Shown in pieces: positions 12,601 to 25,296 of a DNA stretch of 64,000 bases. The position numbers and the translations under genes are program-made. A model generated the notes under the pieces. The model had not been told where the DNA came from and made no database searches. It saw only the letters and a list, made by a program, of their open reading frames with translations. Within the stretch, counting starts at the first letter, position 1. Every line of letters starts with the position of its first letter. Source of the DNA: Lumbricus rubellus (Eukaryota > Annelida > Clitellata > Crassiclitellata > Lumbricidae); the NCBI GenBank assembly GCA_945859605.1, contig OX243814.1, positions 31,264,673-31,328,672 of the forward strand, written 5' to 3'.

Positions 12601-12856
12601 CAAGGGCGGATACAGAAACTTTTGATGGGGGAGGTTCAAAAATTCTTGGCCTTGGGCGTGAAAAAAACTCGGGAAAAAATACCATTTTGTCCGCCAAAAA
12701 AGTTGATGACCTTTTTTTAGTCATCCAGTCCAAATGTCCTTATTTATACATTGTTTTCGAAAACTTTTTGAAACCAAATGGGGGGGGGCACGATACATGG
12801 GCAGTTCTAAAGGGGGGGGGGGCATGGCCGGATTGACCCCCCTGGATCCGCCCTTG
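12601..12856. mobile_element. hAT-like non-autonomous element, 256 bp
   Basis: Left end CAAGGGCGGATACAG and right end CTGGATCCGCCCTTG are inverted repeats. A perfect 8-bp duplication ACATCCCT flanks it (12593-12600 and 12857-12864). The inside contains GTCCGCCAAAAAAGTTGATGAC, which is close to a segment inside the element at 5175-5585, so these families share internal sequence. It has no transposase and must rely on one encoded elsewhere. Confidence 0.85.
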
Positions 12857-13568
12857 ACATCCCTCAACTCTACTTCCACCATAGAAACCAATCACACTGT
12901 GTACAGAACATATTTTGCCATTAACAAGCCCAAACATACAAGTAGTACATCTTAAACGCACATCAGGTACAAACCAGTCCCTCAGCAGAGACGCGGTTCA
13001 CCATAACAAAACAAATTTTCTTGGACAAAAAAATCACTCTTTCATATATGTACAGCGTAAACAATGCTGAAAGAGAAATTTTGCATGATTATGTAAAACA
13101 TAGTTATTTATCCACAATAACCTGCAACAAATCTTTTGAAACTGCAGCATGCATACCTCTGAACAATCTATTTGACAGAGTTTACCAGAGCCGTTTAGAG
13201 TCCAAATATCTTCTGTCAGGTTAGTGAACGAAAACAGTGATAGCACAGAAAGGCATCGCACATAAAACATTCTGTAGACAACAACCTAAAAACTAATGAA
13301 CATGGATAACATAAAACAGAACTTAAGAATTCAAAGTATTTCTAAATCATGCTATTGTAAAGGACAGTGATAGTTTAGCATTTAAAGACAACCAGACAAA
13401 ACAGTCTCAGACAAAACAGTCTCGTTTAAAACCAACGCCAAACTGATGTTAGACAACCATCAGAAAAAAAATCATTCTTCTAACGTAAACGATTCATCTG
13501 CAGGATGCAACAAGCGGTCATTTTGAACAAACGAATTACGTTCCATCAATTGGACAAATATCTTCAAG

Positions 13569-13724
13569 CATGGGCGGAGTTTATCAGGGGCTAGGAGGGC
13601 TAAGCCCCCAAGAAGGCCCATATTCAGCTTTTTTACCATGAAAATTATACCATTTTCCGGGCTTAGCCCCCCCCAAGAAGGCATTAGCCCCCCTAAAAAG
13701 AACGGAAACCAAACTCCACCCATG
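13569..13724. mobile_element. hAT-like non-autonomous element, 156 bp
   Basis: Left end CATGGGCGGAGTTT and right end AAACTCCACCCATG are inverted repeats with one mismatch. The perfect 8-bp duplication TCTTCAAG lies at 13561-13568 and 13725-13732. The inside is rich in CCCCC and GGGCTTAGCCCC-type words. Confidence 0.85.
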
Positions 13725-15937
13725 TCTTCAAGCGACTAACCAATCAACTGCCAATCAATCAAGAGTCTTATGACCCATTGCTTATAACTTGAATGATTGT
13801 TCATTATAACTTCACATCTTTACAATCAACCCAAACTTCATATAGCACAACAGAAACACTCTAACTAAATCTATTTCAACTCAACTGAATTCTTTCCTCA
13901 ATCACCAGATAAAAGAAAATGTATCTGGTAACAAAATGCATACATTGCATGTAACGATGTAAAGGTGCCATAGCAGACTTGAAAGTTTTTTGCCACTGCA
14001 TACAGAACACCAGCAATCCCACTGCTGAACTCTTTTGCAGTTAGAAACAGGTTCAAGTTTCCAGTTTCATGCTATGATTCAAATGGAGAAAGTTACAGCC
14101 CAAGTAAGACAATTAAGACAATTAAAAAGGAAAATAATAATAATAATTACAATACTTTGCACTTCTGACTTGCTAGAATTGGGCGAAGCATAGCTGTTCC
14201 AGAATCCACCTACAGTCTCATGACAATTTTTTGGTTCCTCAGGGATCAGAACTACCTCGAGTAACAAAAAAATAAAAATAATAATAATGCTAATCAGAAT
14301 TATTAGATGCTTTAAAAATTGCTTTTCTAGGTACACTCAGATAGAAATGAAGATGGACTAATCCTGAATAATGTTCCCGCTTTTCTCAAATTTTGAGGAA
14401 TAATGTAAACCTCAGGAATTAAGAATACAAACGATAAAAAAACTACTAATTCAATCACCAAGTATTCTAAATTACGATTCTAATTATGCATCACCATGGG
14501 TAAGTATTATTGGGAAAAAAACAGTAACATTCTAAGTTCAGAGATAAATGGTCTGGCACCAGATACATGTATGCTTAAAACCATCTGTGCGTGAAAAGAA
14601 GTCAGAAAAAATAGAAAGCAACCTAAATAGAATCTAACAGTATATAATGAACAACAAACTAAAATTACTATAAAAAAACTTACAACAGAATACAACAAGA
14701 ACATTACACACGTCAGTTATACAGTTAGCACTAAACAATCAAAAACAAAAATTCAAAACATTTCAAACTAATTTCATTGCCTTCTCTTTCAAATGAACAA
14801 AATCATCATCCAGGACTAAATCCAGAGATAGTCAGGATTAGATTGCCTGCAAATCAAATCAAGACTACCGACAGATTATTTATTTACACTCCAGTTATAA
14901 TACCAATTACGTAGATAATTCTTCATATATACCAGTACATCAAGATATAATCAAGATTAATAAAACAACTAAGGATGACACAAATCAAATCATTCGACAG
15001 AAAAGACTGATCTTTAAACAGAATACCATTAGAGTATAAATCATTGTTACAAGCAACACAAGATTCAATGCCGCTTGAATATCTCTACAAATATCGCTAA
15101 ATTACTACAACATGCCAGAAACTGAATATCGAATGATAGCTCAAAAATGCATCTATTACAACTAAAACAACTTTATTTTAGTCCCTATACAACTAAAAAT
15201 CAGAAATGATTATATTTAGTAAAATCAGCTCCAAGAAATTCGAAGAAATCATGCATGTTTTAAACACACTGATAAACAGAAGCCTAAAATTGCAAGAACA
15301 GTTTCCAATCGCTTCTACTAAACTCTGATAGGTACACCAGAAACTGTAAAGATGCTGTCAAGAACAAATACTTTATGTTGAAGAACCACATGGTTATATT
15401 AGAATTCAGATTGTAATGAAGCAATCACATGTACAACCAGAGCCACTACACTTAAGCGAAATCAATTTTAAAGCTTTGATGAATAAGTTACACACCAGAA
15501 ACTCATAATAGCCTTGTACCTGAGTCACTCCACAAACCACCATACAGTGAGATAATGCAACAACAAGTTTAGTTCTACGCAAGAATTTATTTATGGAACC
15601 ATGCCCCAACAATTTTAAACCAGAATATAGTGAAGTGCATCATGACGAGTTTCCAGTGCACTTAGGGTGAAATACACACGAGACAAACTGCCAAAGATGT
15701 TTTAAAACCATTCTCAATGAATATATCTACATAACAATTTCTGATGCTCACGCTACTCATAATTGCTTCACAAAATTAGCCATATGTAATAACTCTGGGC
15801 ACGGTGGCAGATAACCAACACGTTTTCTTTTAAGTTTCTGCAGAGAATTCAACCTATGGCAGCAAGCCAGCTGTAACTGCCAACCCATTTTTGAACCATG
15901 TTACCCACAAGGAATGTTGTTACAGTCGATGAACCGC

Positions 15938-16062
15938 TATGTTAACCGCTATATTAACTGCTATGTTAACTGCTATGTTAACTGCTATATTAACTGCTAT
16001 GTTAACTGCTATATTAACTGCTATGTTAACTGCTATATTAACTGCTATGTTAACTGCTTCAG
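15938..16062. repeat. 12-bp minisatellite
   Basis: About ten units of TGCTATGTTAAC and TGCTATATTAAC in near alternation, so a 24-bp higher-order period is visible. Because the unit is a multiple of three, an apparent Met-Leu-Thr-Ala repeat frame runs through it; there is no other support for a protein. Confidence 0.9.
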
Positions 16063-16637
16063 CTGAGATCCTTCCTTCAAAATCATCGTCGCACCTCCGA
16101 GGAATAAATGAACAAGTTATAAATCAGATACTATCGTGCTTCATTCCACCCTATCGTGGCCACATCTCAAAACTTTGGGGATATCGGATATGATGCAGCA
16201 ACAGAGCATTGAAACTCAACAATTTATGTCTAGCCTAGAACTTCTGCGGAAGTTGACGCAAATTAGAATTTCTCGAGTAACACCTTAAATTAGACAAACC
16301 CTTAATTCGCTTCATAGCATTCAAGCTCCACAAGAGTTATTGGGCTACATAAATCATACAGTGACATTCACTGGCTTCACCTCAACAAAAGTTGATGAAA
16401 CAGTAGCTTATGTCAGTGTTTACTATATTAGAGTGTAGGTCAGTCATGATTCATAAACGTACCCTATCTTGCACCCTGATAAAAAAAACAGACATCGTCC
16501 ATGTGGCACGGCTCTATCGCAACAATGGCAGCAGACTCACAACTGACCAGAAGTCAACGAAAATTCAACGTATCTGCTGCAAGACAAAACCGACCTCTTC
16601 AAGCCGACACATTTGAAAAAAAACAGGGACGAGTAGT

Positions 16638-19625
16638 CTACTTTATGTCGAGAATTTCCAGCATGATCGGCTCGATTTCCTCCGGATTGATTTCCAGCAT
16701 CATCTTCCCGTGAACCTCGGCGAGCGTGTTCAGCTCGCGGATCTTGTTGAGCAGCTGCGGGAACATCTCGGCCGTGCGCAGGTACGTGTACTTCGCCTCC
16801 AGGTAGTGCTTCAGCAGGACGAGGTAGCGATCCTGGATGTTGGAGACGAGGTCGCGCATTACGACGTGCGCCCCCTCGGGCGCGAACAGAACGAGAACGA
16901 GGAGGATGACGACGATTGTTAGATCGTTGCCGATGATCGATTTGATCGACTTGCAGTACTGGATGTGATCGTCGTGCAGCTGGACGTAGCCGGTGGCATT
17001 CTTCAGGATCTCCGTCGGGATGTCGCCGCGCGGCGTCACCCAGACGTCGCGCTCGCAGTCGTACAGCGACACGGAGCGCAGCAGCAGCATGTGCATCCAG
17101 CATCCCTTGAGGATGCTGATCTGGCACTCCTGCGACAGACGCACGAACTCCTCCAGCCGTTTCGCGAACTTTATCAACCGCAGCACGGTGATGCTCGACT
17201 GATTCACCAGCTGATTCAACGACGGATTCAGCTGCTTTATGTGAATCAGCGGCTCGAGGTCGACGGTGAACGAGAGGTCGTACACCTGGTTGAGTTCGTG
17301 CAGCATGTGCGTCTCCTCGGCCGTCAGCCTCCGCAGCAGCAGCGAGTCGACGGTCGCCGTCGGCATCATGCACGCCGGCGACTCGCTCGAGCTGATGAGT
17401 CGGGAAAGAGTTAAAAGGTTCGTCATCTCCGGTTGGAGCGCCATCTGATGATGCGGAGGAGAGAAACTCTGGCAAGACGACGAGAGTGGACCAGGCGTCA
17501 GAGGGGGACTGACGCAACCAACGGATGGTGGAGCGGAGCTGACGATCGAGTCCGTGCCTTTGCCTCCTTGCCGCTTCTCTCGATTTTTCACGACTTTCTC
17601 CATTCGCTTCTTCTTCTCTTCTATATCTGCGAAACACAACGACAGAAAAATCAATCAATCAATCAATTCACTTTATTGCAACAAAAAAAACACAAGATGA
17701 CAGCAAAAGTAGAAAATATGCATGCAATGGCTACAAAGGGGGCCCCTAAAGGAATGGACATACCTCTGGGGAAGGGTCACCCAAGTAAAAAATTCCCAAG
17801 AAAAATTAACAAAGGATACAAACAGTGCATCACGGCATTCCACCCAGGAAACAACGTCATAACAGAGTCATAGTAAGCTAAGGCTTATCCTGCAGTTAGC
17901 CGTTTCTGAGGCGTCTCTGTAGAGGCATGGCCGTATTATGGCACCATAATTATAAATTTTTATTATTTTTACTATTATAGTAACAGCAGCAGATGGTACT
18001 TTTCGCATCAAAGTCAAAATGATGATATATTCGTATTATTGAGCTATTGCTGACATACACCAGCCAATTACAATGAAAGAATTGAATAAAGAAAATTATA
18101 ATATTTCAATCCAATCAGTGGCAGTCAGATAGAGGGGACCATGGCCGAGAGTCGAACAGAAGTCCTATATTATCCCACTCTTGCTCATCTCCAAGGCCGT
18201 ATTTAGGGGGGTGTTTTAACACCCCCCGAAATGAAAAATGCAGAAAAAATCTTTTGCATTTTCTAGTTCGTGATGCAAAAAATCATGAAAAACTGATGAA
18301 AACACCCCCCGAAATGAAGTAAAAGAAATTTGACGGCGAAAATATTTCACAGATTTCGACCGGATGTCTAAAAAAAAGGTCATCACAAATTTTTTTGATT
18401 TGGCCGCCACTGAAAACACCCCCCGAAATAAAATCCTGGCTACGGCCTTGCTCATCTCTTCATTCATTCATTCATTCCGAATACTTATATAGCGCCTATA
18501 TTTCTACATTTCAATTATGAAGCAGGAAATGGCGCTTCAGCAAAGGCACTTTTTCCTGCAGCACAGATCATTTCTTTCCTAACAAAACGAATAGAAATTG
18601 TAATCGCAAATGCACAACGTTCACGAAACTACCGTCGTACAACCATCAGCCAAATGAAAGTGCAAAAAAGATTGCACGAGACAATCTGATGTAGCTCAGA
18701 AAAGAAGTCCTCTCTTAGCAGATGGAAGCAAATTACCTGCCAAAAGAACAATCAAACTGAACAATGAGCTGACTCCTGTAAACCTGATCCCTTGTAAATT
18801 GGAATGGTAGACATTGTTATGCAGTTAACTCACCAAGAATAAGGTGCTTCTTCATTCCAACGTTAAGACATCTTTTCAGACGACAGTATGGACAGAATCT
18901 TCTCGTGTTTACATCGATCTTACACTTGCCGTCAAACAGGCATTTCATCTGCTGCTCACAGAAAATAAATGCACAAACACCGATAAAATATCTACCTCAA
19001 AGAGTTGAATTTTAACCAAGAACAGTCCCCCAATAACAGTTCCCTTCCATAATGCATAATGCATCAATATCTAAGGCCAGCCCCCTGGCAGCCATTTGGC
19101 AGCGATGGATAATTGATATGAATACCAATATGTAATCTCCTCTTTTCAAGTCCAATGCATCCCCTAGTTTCAGTCCAAGTTAAACTGTCTCCTCCTATTA
19201 TCTACCTAGCATAGTCATTAGTCATGGTCTGTCTTTATTTAATCATACTGAAATGTAACCGTTACCTTGCACAGTTGCACCGTAGCATTGTACTATCATC
19301 TACTGCAGATAAAATACATTTATATAGAGCCACTTCCGAAACTTCATAACATAAAATTCACATAATTATGTAAATACAATTCTAAAGAATTTACTTATCA
19401 TAGCAGCTCAAAACACAGGTCTAGGTAGCACATACCGATAAATGCTACAAAATTATTTAAAATCTTGCATACATGCAGACAGGTGTGTGAGTGTATGCAC
19501 TCAACATAAAATTCACATAACTACGCAAATACATTTCTACAGTATTTACTTTTCATACAGCTCAAAACACACGATAGGCAGAATATTCTAATATGCTACA
19601 AGCCTCACATCTTACATAAATTCAG

Positions 19626-19668
<43 letters not shown>

Positions 19669-22146
19669 CGTGCATGTATGAGTATGCGAGTGTACATACT
19701 GCTTCTTTCATGGCATTCCTACGAAAGAACGCCTTGCACGATTCGCACGAGATGGCGTCAAAGTTGCAGCCAAGCGCCTTATCTCCGCAAACGGCGCAGG
19801 TCTTGTCATCCTTTCCAGGTCGAGTGCTGCTGCTGCTCAGCTTCGACTTCATCTTTCCGCCTCCGCAGCTGAGGTTCTCCGACAGCGAACCCTCATCGGA
19901 AAGACTGCACTCGCTCAATGTCGATAGGTCACCGTTCAGAGGTGACAAACCCTGAAAGTCGAACAACTAGGACTCGGTAATAACATTAAAAGCAACACTA
20001 GCAGTAGATTAATAATGACTTCCACTCTGGACTGCTTCATTATCTTGACAACTTAGTTAATGTTTGAAAGCAATGTCAATATATTATTTCTGCAAATATA
20101 TATTCTAGCATATTAAACATCGGCATATCTGCAGCATCCTGTCTCTGAGCTTCGTTATCTCAAAAACATATCTCTGTAATCATGACCTTTCAAACATCAT
20201 CGTCATCATCATCAACTCTCAAACTTTTACCAATTGCATATAAGATGATATAACCCACAAACCATCATCAACCACTATCACAGCCTTAATAAGTACCGTA
20301 AGTAAGAATAGTCTTTATTAGCAAACAGACAGTACTTAGGGTTAGATTATGTGGCCTGAGTATTGTATGGAATGACTTTATGGGGAGGGAGGAGGTCATA
20401 AAGAATGCGACAAATTCAGTCACAAGCATGGGCGTCCGCAGGGGGGCGCAAGGGGGCGCATGTGCGCCCCCCTGGATTCTGCGCGTATTTACAGAGAAAT
20501 GCAAAAATGTAAAAATACGATACGCTCCACAAGTTGGACTAGGCTGCTTTGCTTAGGTGAAGCACATTTTCGAAAATTCAACATATAGAATTCTCTCATG
20601 GTGATACAGAAATTCATATTGTCTACCCCCGATACGGGAAATGAATTCACTCGTGTCCGTTAATGGAGAAGTAATCGGCATCATATTTCATTTTAGCCGA
20701 CCGATGCGAGATAACAGAGATCCTCTGAAGAACCGCCAATAGCGAGGATGTTTTTTTAAATATATATATATATATATATATATGCATAGGGCTCAAATAT
20801 ACATAAGCATGTTTGACACTCAGTCTGGCTGAAGTGGGCTAGATATTAAGAGCGACAGTCTCCAATTAATCACATTCTTCTCTTAGGTATACCAGCTGGC
20901 GCATGTTCTGCCACACCTTCTAAACATACACCGCTAGATGAAAGAAGAATGCTAATCCATAATTTATCTGAGTTGTCACAAGGTTCATTGAAACTGTTAA
21001 TTCGTCTACAACATGTTGTGAGTCATTAGGCTATATACAGGGACGGAGGTCGGAGGAGACGAAATATGGGAAAATTTCGTATGAACTGTGAGCAGTGTAA
21101 GAATTGTGGAAAAATAACTGGAGGGTTGGACCATTATACACTTGGAATTGATGTGTGAAAACCAGACTTTAACATGGGGCTCTAAGAAAGACTGGGGGGG
21201 TTGAACCCCCCAAACCCCCGGCAATTCTCACCCTGACTGTGAGGGTCGGCTGCATCGAGGGTCGAAGAAACTTGATAGCCCTATCATAATGAACGGAACA
21301 GATACCGGTAGTCGTTTGTTTTTCGCTCGGACAGGCGTTCTGTAAGTTGTCGGCCAGATTTTTTAAGGACGAAAAAGTTTCTGTTGCATTCAAACCTCCT
21401 TTCTTTCGTGATGCGTAGTCTACGCTCTGTTAAAACTGAGCGTTGTTAAACGTAGTTACGTAGCCGTTAAACGTGTGTCGTTTTACTGTACACGATCGAA
21501 ACCCATATACCGCCTTCGACTGGGTAGGTCAGGGTGAGAATTGCCGGGGGGGTTGGGGGGGGTTCAACCCCCCCAGTCTTTTTTAGAGCCCCATGTTAAA
21601 GTATGTTTTTCATACCCCAATTTCAAGTTTATCATAGGCCAACCCCCAGTTATTTTTCCACAATTCTCATACTGGGGTAGGTATAGGCCTACATTGATTG
21701 ATTGATCGATTGACTGATGCAGATTTACTCGTATCACTGCCGGCGTATCAGGCCTAGTCCTACTTTGAGGGAGGGACGTAGAGGAACGGAATCTTTGCGC
21801 AAACGCTTTATTCAAGTTGGAAGTTCGTTTTAGTAGGCCTACAATATTATAAAATAAATAATAACAGATGCTTCTTTAACATTATTTTAAAAATATGTTT
21901 TAGGCCCTAGGTCTATAGCCTATCTTTTTTCACTGATTGTGGTTTGTCACTCGAATGTTTCTGCTGCAATAATAATAATAAAAGAAGATATATGTACGAA
22001 GTTCAATAAGTTATAGGCCTATAATGAAATTGATATTATGGGCTATTAGGCTGCCTGTGGTTAACTGCACACTCGTAGTAATTGACTAAACACCAGTAAA
22101 ATTATATTACACTATGTAGACTATTCGGCGAATTTAGGCCTATATA

Positions 22147-22177
<31 letters not shown>

Positions 22178-22907
22178 GCATAATGCATATATTATGTCGA
22201 TTGGCTGAATTGGAATGAACTTATCAATCGATCAATCAGTCAAATTCTCTATTGTAGGCCTAGCTAACCGTTGGTAGGCCTGCAAGAATAAGTAGCAAGA
22301 AATTAGTAGCAGTCGAAATTGAATTCTATAAAATATAGGCCTAAGACTTTGTTTGAAGTTTGCGCCCCCCTACAAAAATTTCTGCGGACGCCCATGGTCA
22401 CAAGGCGCTGAACTTAGAGCTACATCACCACGTCACATATATGTAAAAGACGCTAAAAAGTTTTTTTCTGAACATGCACTTGGGAGCAAGAAGAACTTAC
22501 TCCAATACCACCAGGAACTAGTTAAGCAACCAAGCTAATTTTGAAGCAAAAATTGCAAATGATTTTAAAAAATTAGAAGTCTGTAAATAGTTCAACTGTC
22601 AAATGGTGAACCTGCACAATGATTTTCGCTGTGTTCAGCAGTAACATTATTTTGTCAAAAAGTGTCATTTAAACAAAACTATTCAGCAACACACTGCATT
22701 AAGTAAGTCAGCATAAGAAACAAAGTTTTACAATTTAATAACTGCTAATGCAGAACTGTTCACAGAATTTCTTACATTTTTTGTCACAAGTTCGAGTTTA
22801 ATGTCCTCTAATCCATCCGGCAGGAAGCCTTCTAGATTATCAGAAGAGGAGTTCTGTGCTTCAAGCAGCGTCGAGTAATATTCAAACATTATCTTCTTTT
22901 CTGTGAC
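16638..22907 (-). CDS. Nuclear receptor, HR96/NR1J type
   Basis: Ligand-regulated transcription factor acting in the nucleus. Coding exons (minus): 22907-22776, 19951-19700, 18951-18834, 17626-16638; all junctions are GT-AG and frames agree, giving about 490 residues from the Met at codon 7 of the first listed exon. The first zinc finger (cysteines 90, 93, 107, 110) has P-box CESCKA and FFRRNA; the second finger (cysteines 126, 132, 142, 145) ends in CRLKRCLNVGM. The ligand-binding domain (about 265-490) lies in one exon, with the FVRLSQECQISILKG signature and a C-terminal AF-2 helix IMLEIL. CESCKA and this LBD signature are known from the HR96 group, relatives of vitamin D and pregnane X receptors that sense xenobiotics and lipids; the ligand here is unknown. 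A probable 5' untranslated exon ends at a strong donor at 23773, and joined to exon 1 it places an in-frame TAA before the chosen Met. Confidence 0.9.
17880..17970 (+). mobile_element. SINE 3' end
   Basis: Diverged copy of the 11557-11650 family: AGGCTTATCCTGCAGTTAG, GAGGCGTCTCTGTAGAGGCA, TTATGGCACCATAATTATAA and an AT-rich tail. It lies in the last intron of the nuclear receptor. Confidence 0.55.
18192..18450. mobile_element. hAT-like non-autonomous element, 259 bp
   Basis: Left end CAAGGCCGTATTTAGG and right end CCTGGCTACGGCCTTG are inverted repeats with mismatches. CTCATCTC is duplicated exactly at 18184-18191 and 18451-18458. The inside has four copies of ACACCCCCCGAAAT-type sequence in the two orientations. 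It lies within the last intron of the nuclear receptor. Confidence 0.85.
19628..19667. repeat. TG microsatellite
   Basis: TG run of about 20 units, located just beyond the splice donor of the first-zinc-finger exon of the minus-strand nuclear receptor. Confidence 0.95.
21093..21235. mobile_element. Nested hAT-like miniature element, first copy
   Basis: Ends are CAGTGTAAGAATTG and CAATTCTCACCCTG. ACTGTGAG is duplicated exactly at 21085-21092 and 21236-21243. The sequence is about the reverse complement of the element at 21530-21674 and is related to 1509-1678. Confidence 0.85.
21530..21674. mobile_element. Nested hAT-like miniature element, second copy
   Basis: Ends are CAGGGTGAGAATTG and CAATTCTCATACTG. 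GGGTAGGT is duplicated exactly at 21522-21529 and 21675-21682. It is in inverted orientation relative to the copy at 21093, about 295 bp away, so the pair could form a large stem-loop. Confidence 0.85.
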
Positions 22908-23077
22908 CTAGAAACAAAATTCACCACATTTTTTATTTTAATTCATTCAGTGGAGAACATCATGCAAGGCCATTGTTTCAAAGAAAGAACAAAAGATCCA
23001 GGTATAACTGTTACATATATAATGACACATCAGGGCAATCAAAGAAAAATTTGATGCTGTACAAAACTTGTATGTAT

Positions 23078-23288
23078 GAGCACTTGTTAGAGCGCCCCTT
23101 CAAGGTTTCTCCTCAGAGGTACTCCCAACTACAGTGCCTGCGAACACTGAATTGGAGTTTCACACCAAAGCGCATGAGCAATTGCACGCGAAGGCTTGCC
23201 CAGGGTCCTAGTTTGAGGTGGATTTGAACCTGTAATCTCCCGGCTCCAAGGCACTGAACATAAACCTATAATAAACCACCACGCCCCA
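23078..23288 (-). mobile_element. tRNA-derived SINE (copy B), old
   Basis: Diverged relative of copies A, C and D: the GCGCCCCTTCAAG end, the CGGAGTTTCACG-like body and the GGTGGATTTGAACC B-box region (inverse) are all recognisable but carry many substitutions. It lies upstream of the first coding exon of the nuclear receptor. Confidence 0.7.
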
Positions 23289-23647
23289 CAGAATTTAAGA
23301 CGAACCAATAAAACAGCATCAGCAAACTTAACATTGACTTAACAAGTCTCAAGAGGTCCCTGGATTACATACAAAATCAGAGCATAGCATCTCATATCTA
23401 ACGCATGCATGCACAAGCATGTAAGCAATCATAATAAAGAAAGATTTACAAGCAACCTTCCACACAAGTCAAGGCTCTAATCATTATTATCACCATGCAC
23501 TGATCAGCTGATCGATCATCCATGTGCATGGCTACTAAACGCTGGTCTAGTTAAACACTGCCACGGATCAACAGGAAATGTCAGAAACTCATCACATCAA
23601 CTTAGCCTAACCCCCAAACTAAACAAAGCAATGTATTCTAATGTCAA

Positions 23648-23697
23648 CGACAATTTCTATGGCGCCATAACACAGCCACGCTGCTACAAGGGCGCGT
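23648..23697 (-). mobile_element. SINE 3' end, reverse orientation
   Basis: Reverse complement of the GGCGCC...TAGCGG segment of the 11557 family: CAATTTCTATGGCGCCATAA, then GCTACAAGGGCGCG. Confidence 0.5.
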
Positions 23698-25272
23698 TGA
23701 CAAAGACAAACACACACACATTCAGAGACAAAAGCGTAAATCAAAATAAAAAACCAGACAAAAGAAACTTACCGAGCAGAAATAAACTTAGAATTACGAC
23801 AACAACAAAAAACTGCTAAGTTCTGTGAGGAGCAAGTCTCATCGTCGCTGCAGAAGCAAGATCAGCAACAATCGTGTCCACTGCAGTCTCTCGTCAGATG
23901 AGCAGCAGATCAACTGCTTGTGAGGAAACTGTTGTGCAACCTCGAAAACATTCATCACAGTCAGCTGAGCGTCGTCCCATTTCGAACAACGCGGATATGG
24001 CAGCCACTTATTGCATGAAATTAAGTCGTGATCAACTAATATCCAGCGCTCACCATCAGCAGCAGCTGCCTCCCTCCCTCCCTTGAACAACAACAGCTGC
24101 AGTAGCTAAACGCTGGCTTACTTGGCTGCAACCGGGTTCTGCTGCTGCTGTTGCGTGTAGGCTGAATAACTGCATGCGACACTGAGTCAGAGCTGCAGTG
24201 CTCGGTGCAAAAAGCAGGTCGACCGCTAATTTCAACCTCGCCAGAAAAGAACAGAGAGAGAGAGAGAGTTATGGGATTTGATGATTCAACTGAATGTGGT
24301 TGATTTCGGACGTGGCAGAGTTAATTCGAGTACGAGACCCACGTGACCAATGACCTCTTATATATAACTAGAGCTTCCTATTTTAAGCTGCCCAGTGACA
24401 CTGAAACAGCGGAAAAAGAAGGAAACAATTTAAGTATAACATAAAATATTATGGGGTAAGGTGTGGACTGCGGAGCAATGCAACAAGCGCCACGTCATCA
24501 AGCACGTCATTTTGTCTCCTTCATGTCCGCCATTTTCATTACCCCCATTTTCTTACCCCAAGATGTTTCGGCAGAAGCCACGTGATCACACCGGCCTGCA
24601 CGTGACGGAATGCAAAAGAACAGAGACATGTATAGAAGCAGAGCGCCACTTCAAAAAAAGCAGATCCATCTCTGCGGTGGTTTCACTCTTTGAACCTAAA
24701 CACTTCTCTCAAGAATCCTAAACCGTTTAAGACGGAAGAACGATTCGGCAATGACATGTTTAATGAATCTGTGGCATCACTTGAGTGGACCTGCTAAACA
24801 TCCGCCACAGTAACTGCACGAACCAATGCGAAAGGGCATCACAGGGTCACAAACCGTCATTCAGTTATTTACTGACTGGCAACTGTTAACGCCATACGAG
24901 CAGTCAACACACCAAACAGTTGAAAACAAACTCTTAAGCATGAGAACGACTTTCCACAAACAAGTAAGCATAATATTAAATTTCACAAGCACCTATGACC
25001 TCAATTAGAATATAATGGATTGTACTTAGGTACAGTAGAGCACGGCACAATATATAGCTCATCATTCTGAAGCCCCTGCCTAAAGATCAGTCAGAGGAAC
25101 AAATATACTACGTGTATTTAACACTAAAGTAACATGACTACGAGACTAAATTAACTTTCAAAGTCAAATGGAAAAGTACGTTAGAGTTCAGGCGCTGAAC
25201 TTCTGAAGAAGACACTAAATACTGAACTTTATACGATCTCTCAAACCTCTGAACCGATGGTGAACGGCTTAA

Positions 25273-25296
25273 CCCTTTAATCTCGGCATTAAAGGG
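25273..25296. mobile_element. Minimal TTAA-flanked palindrome
   Basis: Twenty-four bases, CCCTTTAAT then CTCGG then CATTAAAGGG, between TTAA on both sides (25269-25272 and 25297-25300). It looks like the fused ends of the hairpin family at 11001 with the inner part deleted. Confidence 0.6.

Larger units (their letters stand above)
5945..16637. other. Long gene-free stretch
   Basis: I see no exon that I can link to a protein family. Contents noted: GAT/CAT trinucleotides (6385-6450), a degenerate CAATCAAT run (7248-7330), SINE tails with ATT runs (7750-7815, 11557-11650), a CA repeat (8540-8603), hAT-like elements (9178-9499, 12601-12856, 13569-13724), a TTAA hairpin (11001-11063) and a 12-bp minisatellite (15938-16062). 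Part of the right end is probably the 3' untranslated region of the minus-strand nuclear receptor; AATAAA occurs on the minus strand near 15590 and 15170, but I cannot choose a polyadenylation site. Confidence 0.5.
20427..22396. mobile_element. 1.97-kb hAT-like non-autonomous element
   Basis: Terminal inverted repeats are CATGGGCGTCCGCAG on the left and CTGCGGACGCCCATG on the right, and GGGGGGCGCA/GCGCCCCCC words sit inside both ends. The 8-bp duplication GTCACAAG is exact (20419-20426 and 22397-22404). No transposase frame is visible in 1970 bp. Two smaller elements (21093-21235 and 21530-21674) are nested in it in opposite orientations. The whole composite lies in the nuclear receptor's first coding intron. 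Confidence 0.8.

Noticed and set aside
16537..17658. A 373-residue minus-strand frame overlapping the receptor exon, and plus-strand frames opposite it
   Set aside because: They are shadows of the GC-rich ligand-binding-domain exon; the 338-residue frame has the nuclear receptor signatures and matches the splice phase.
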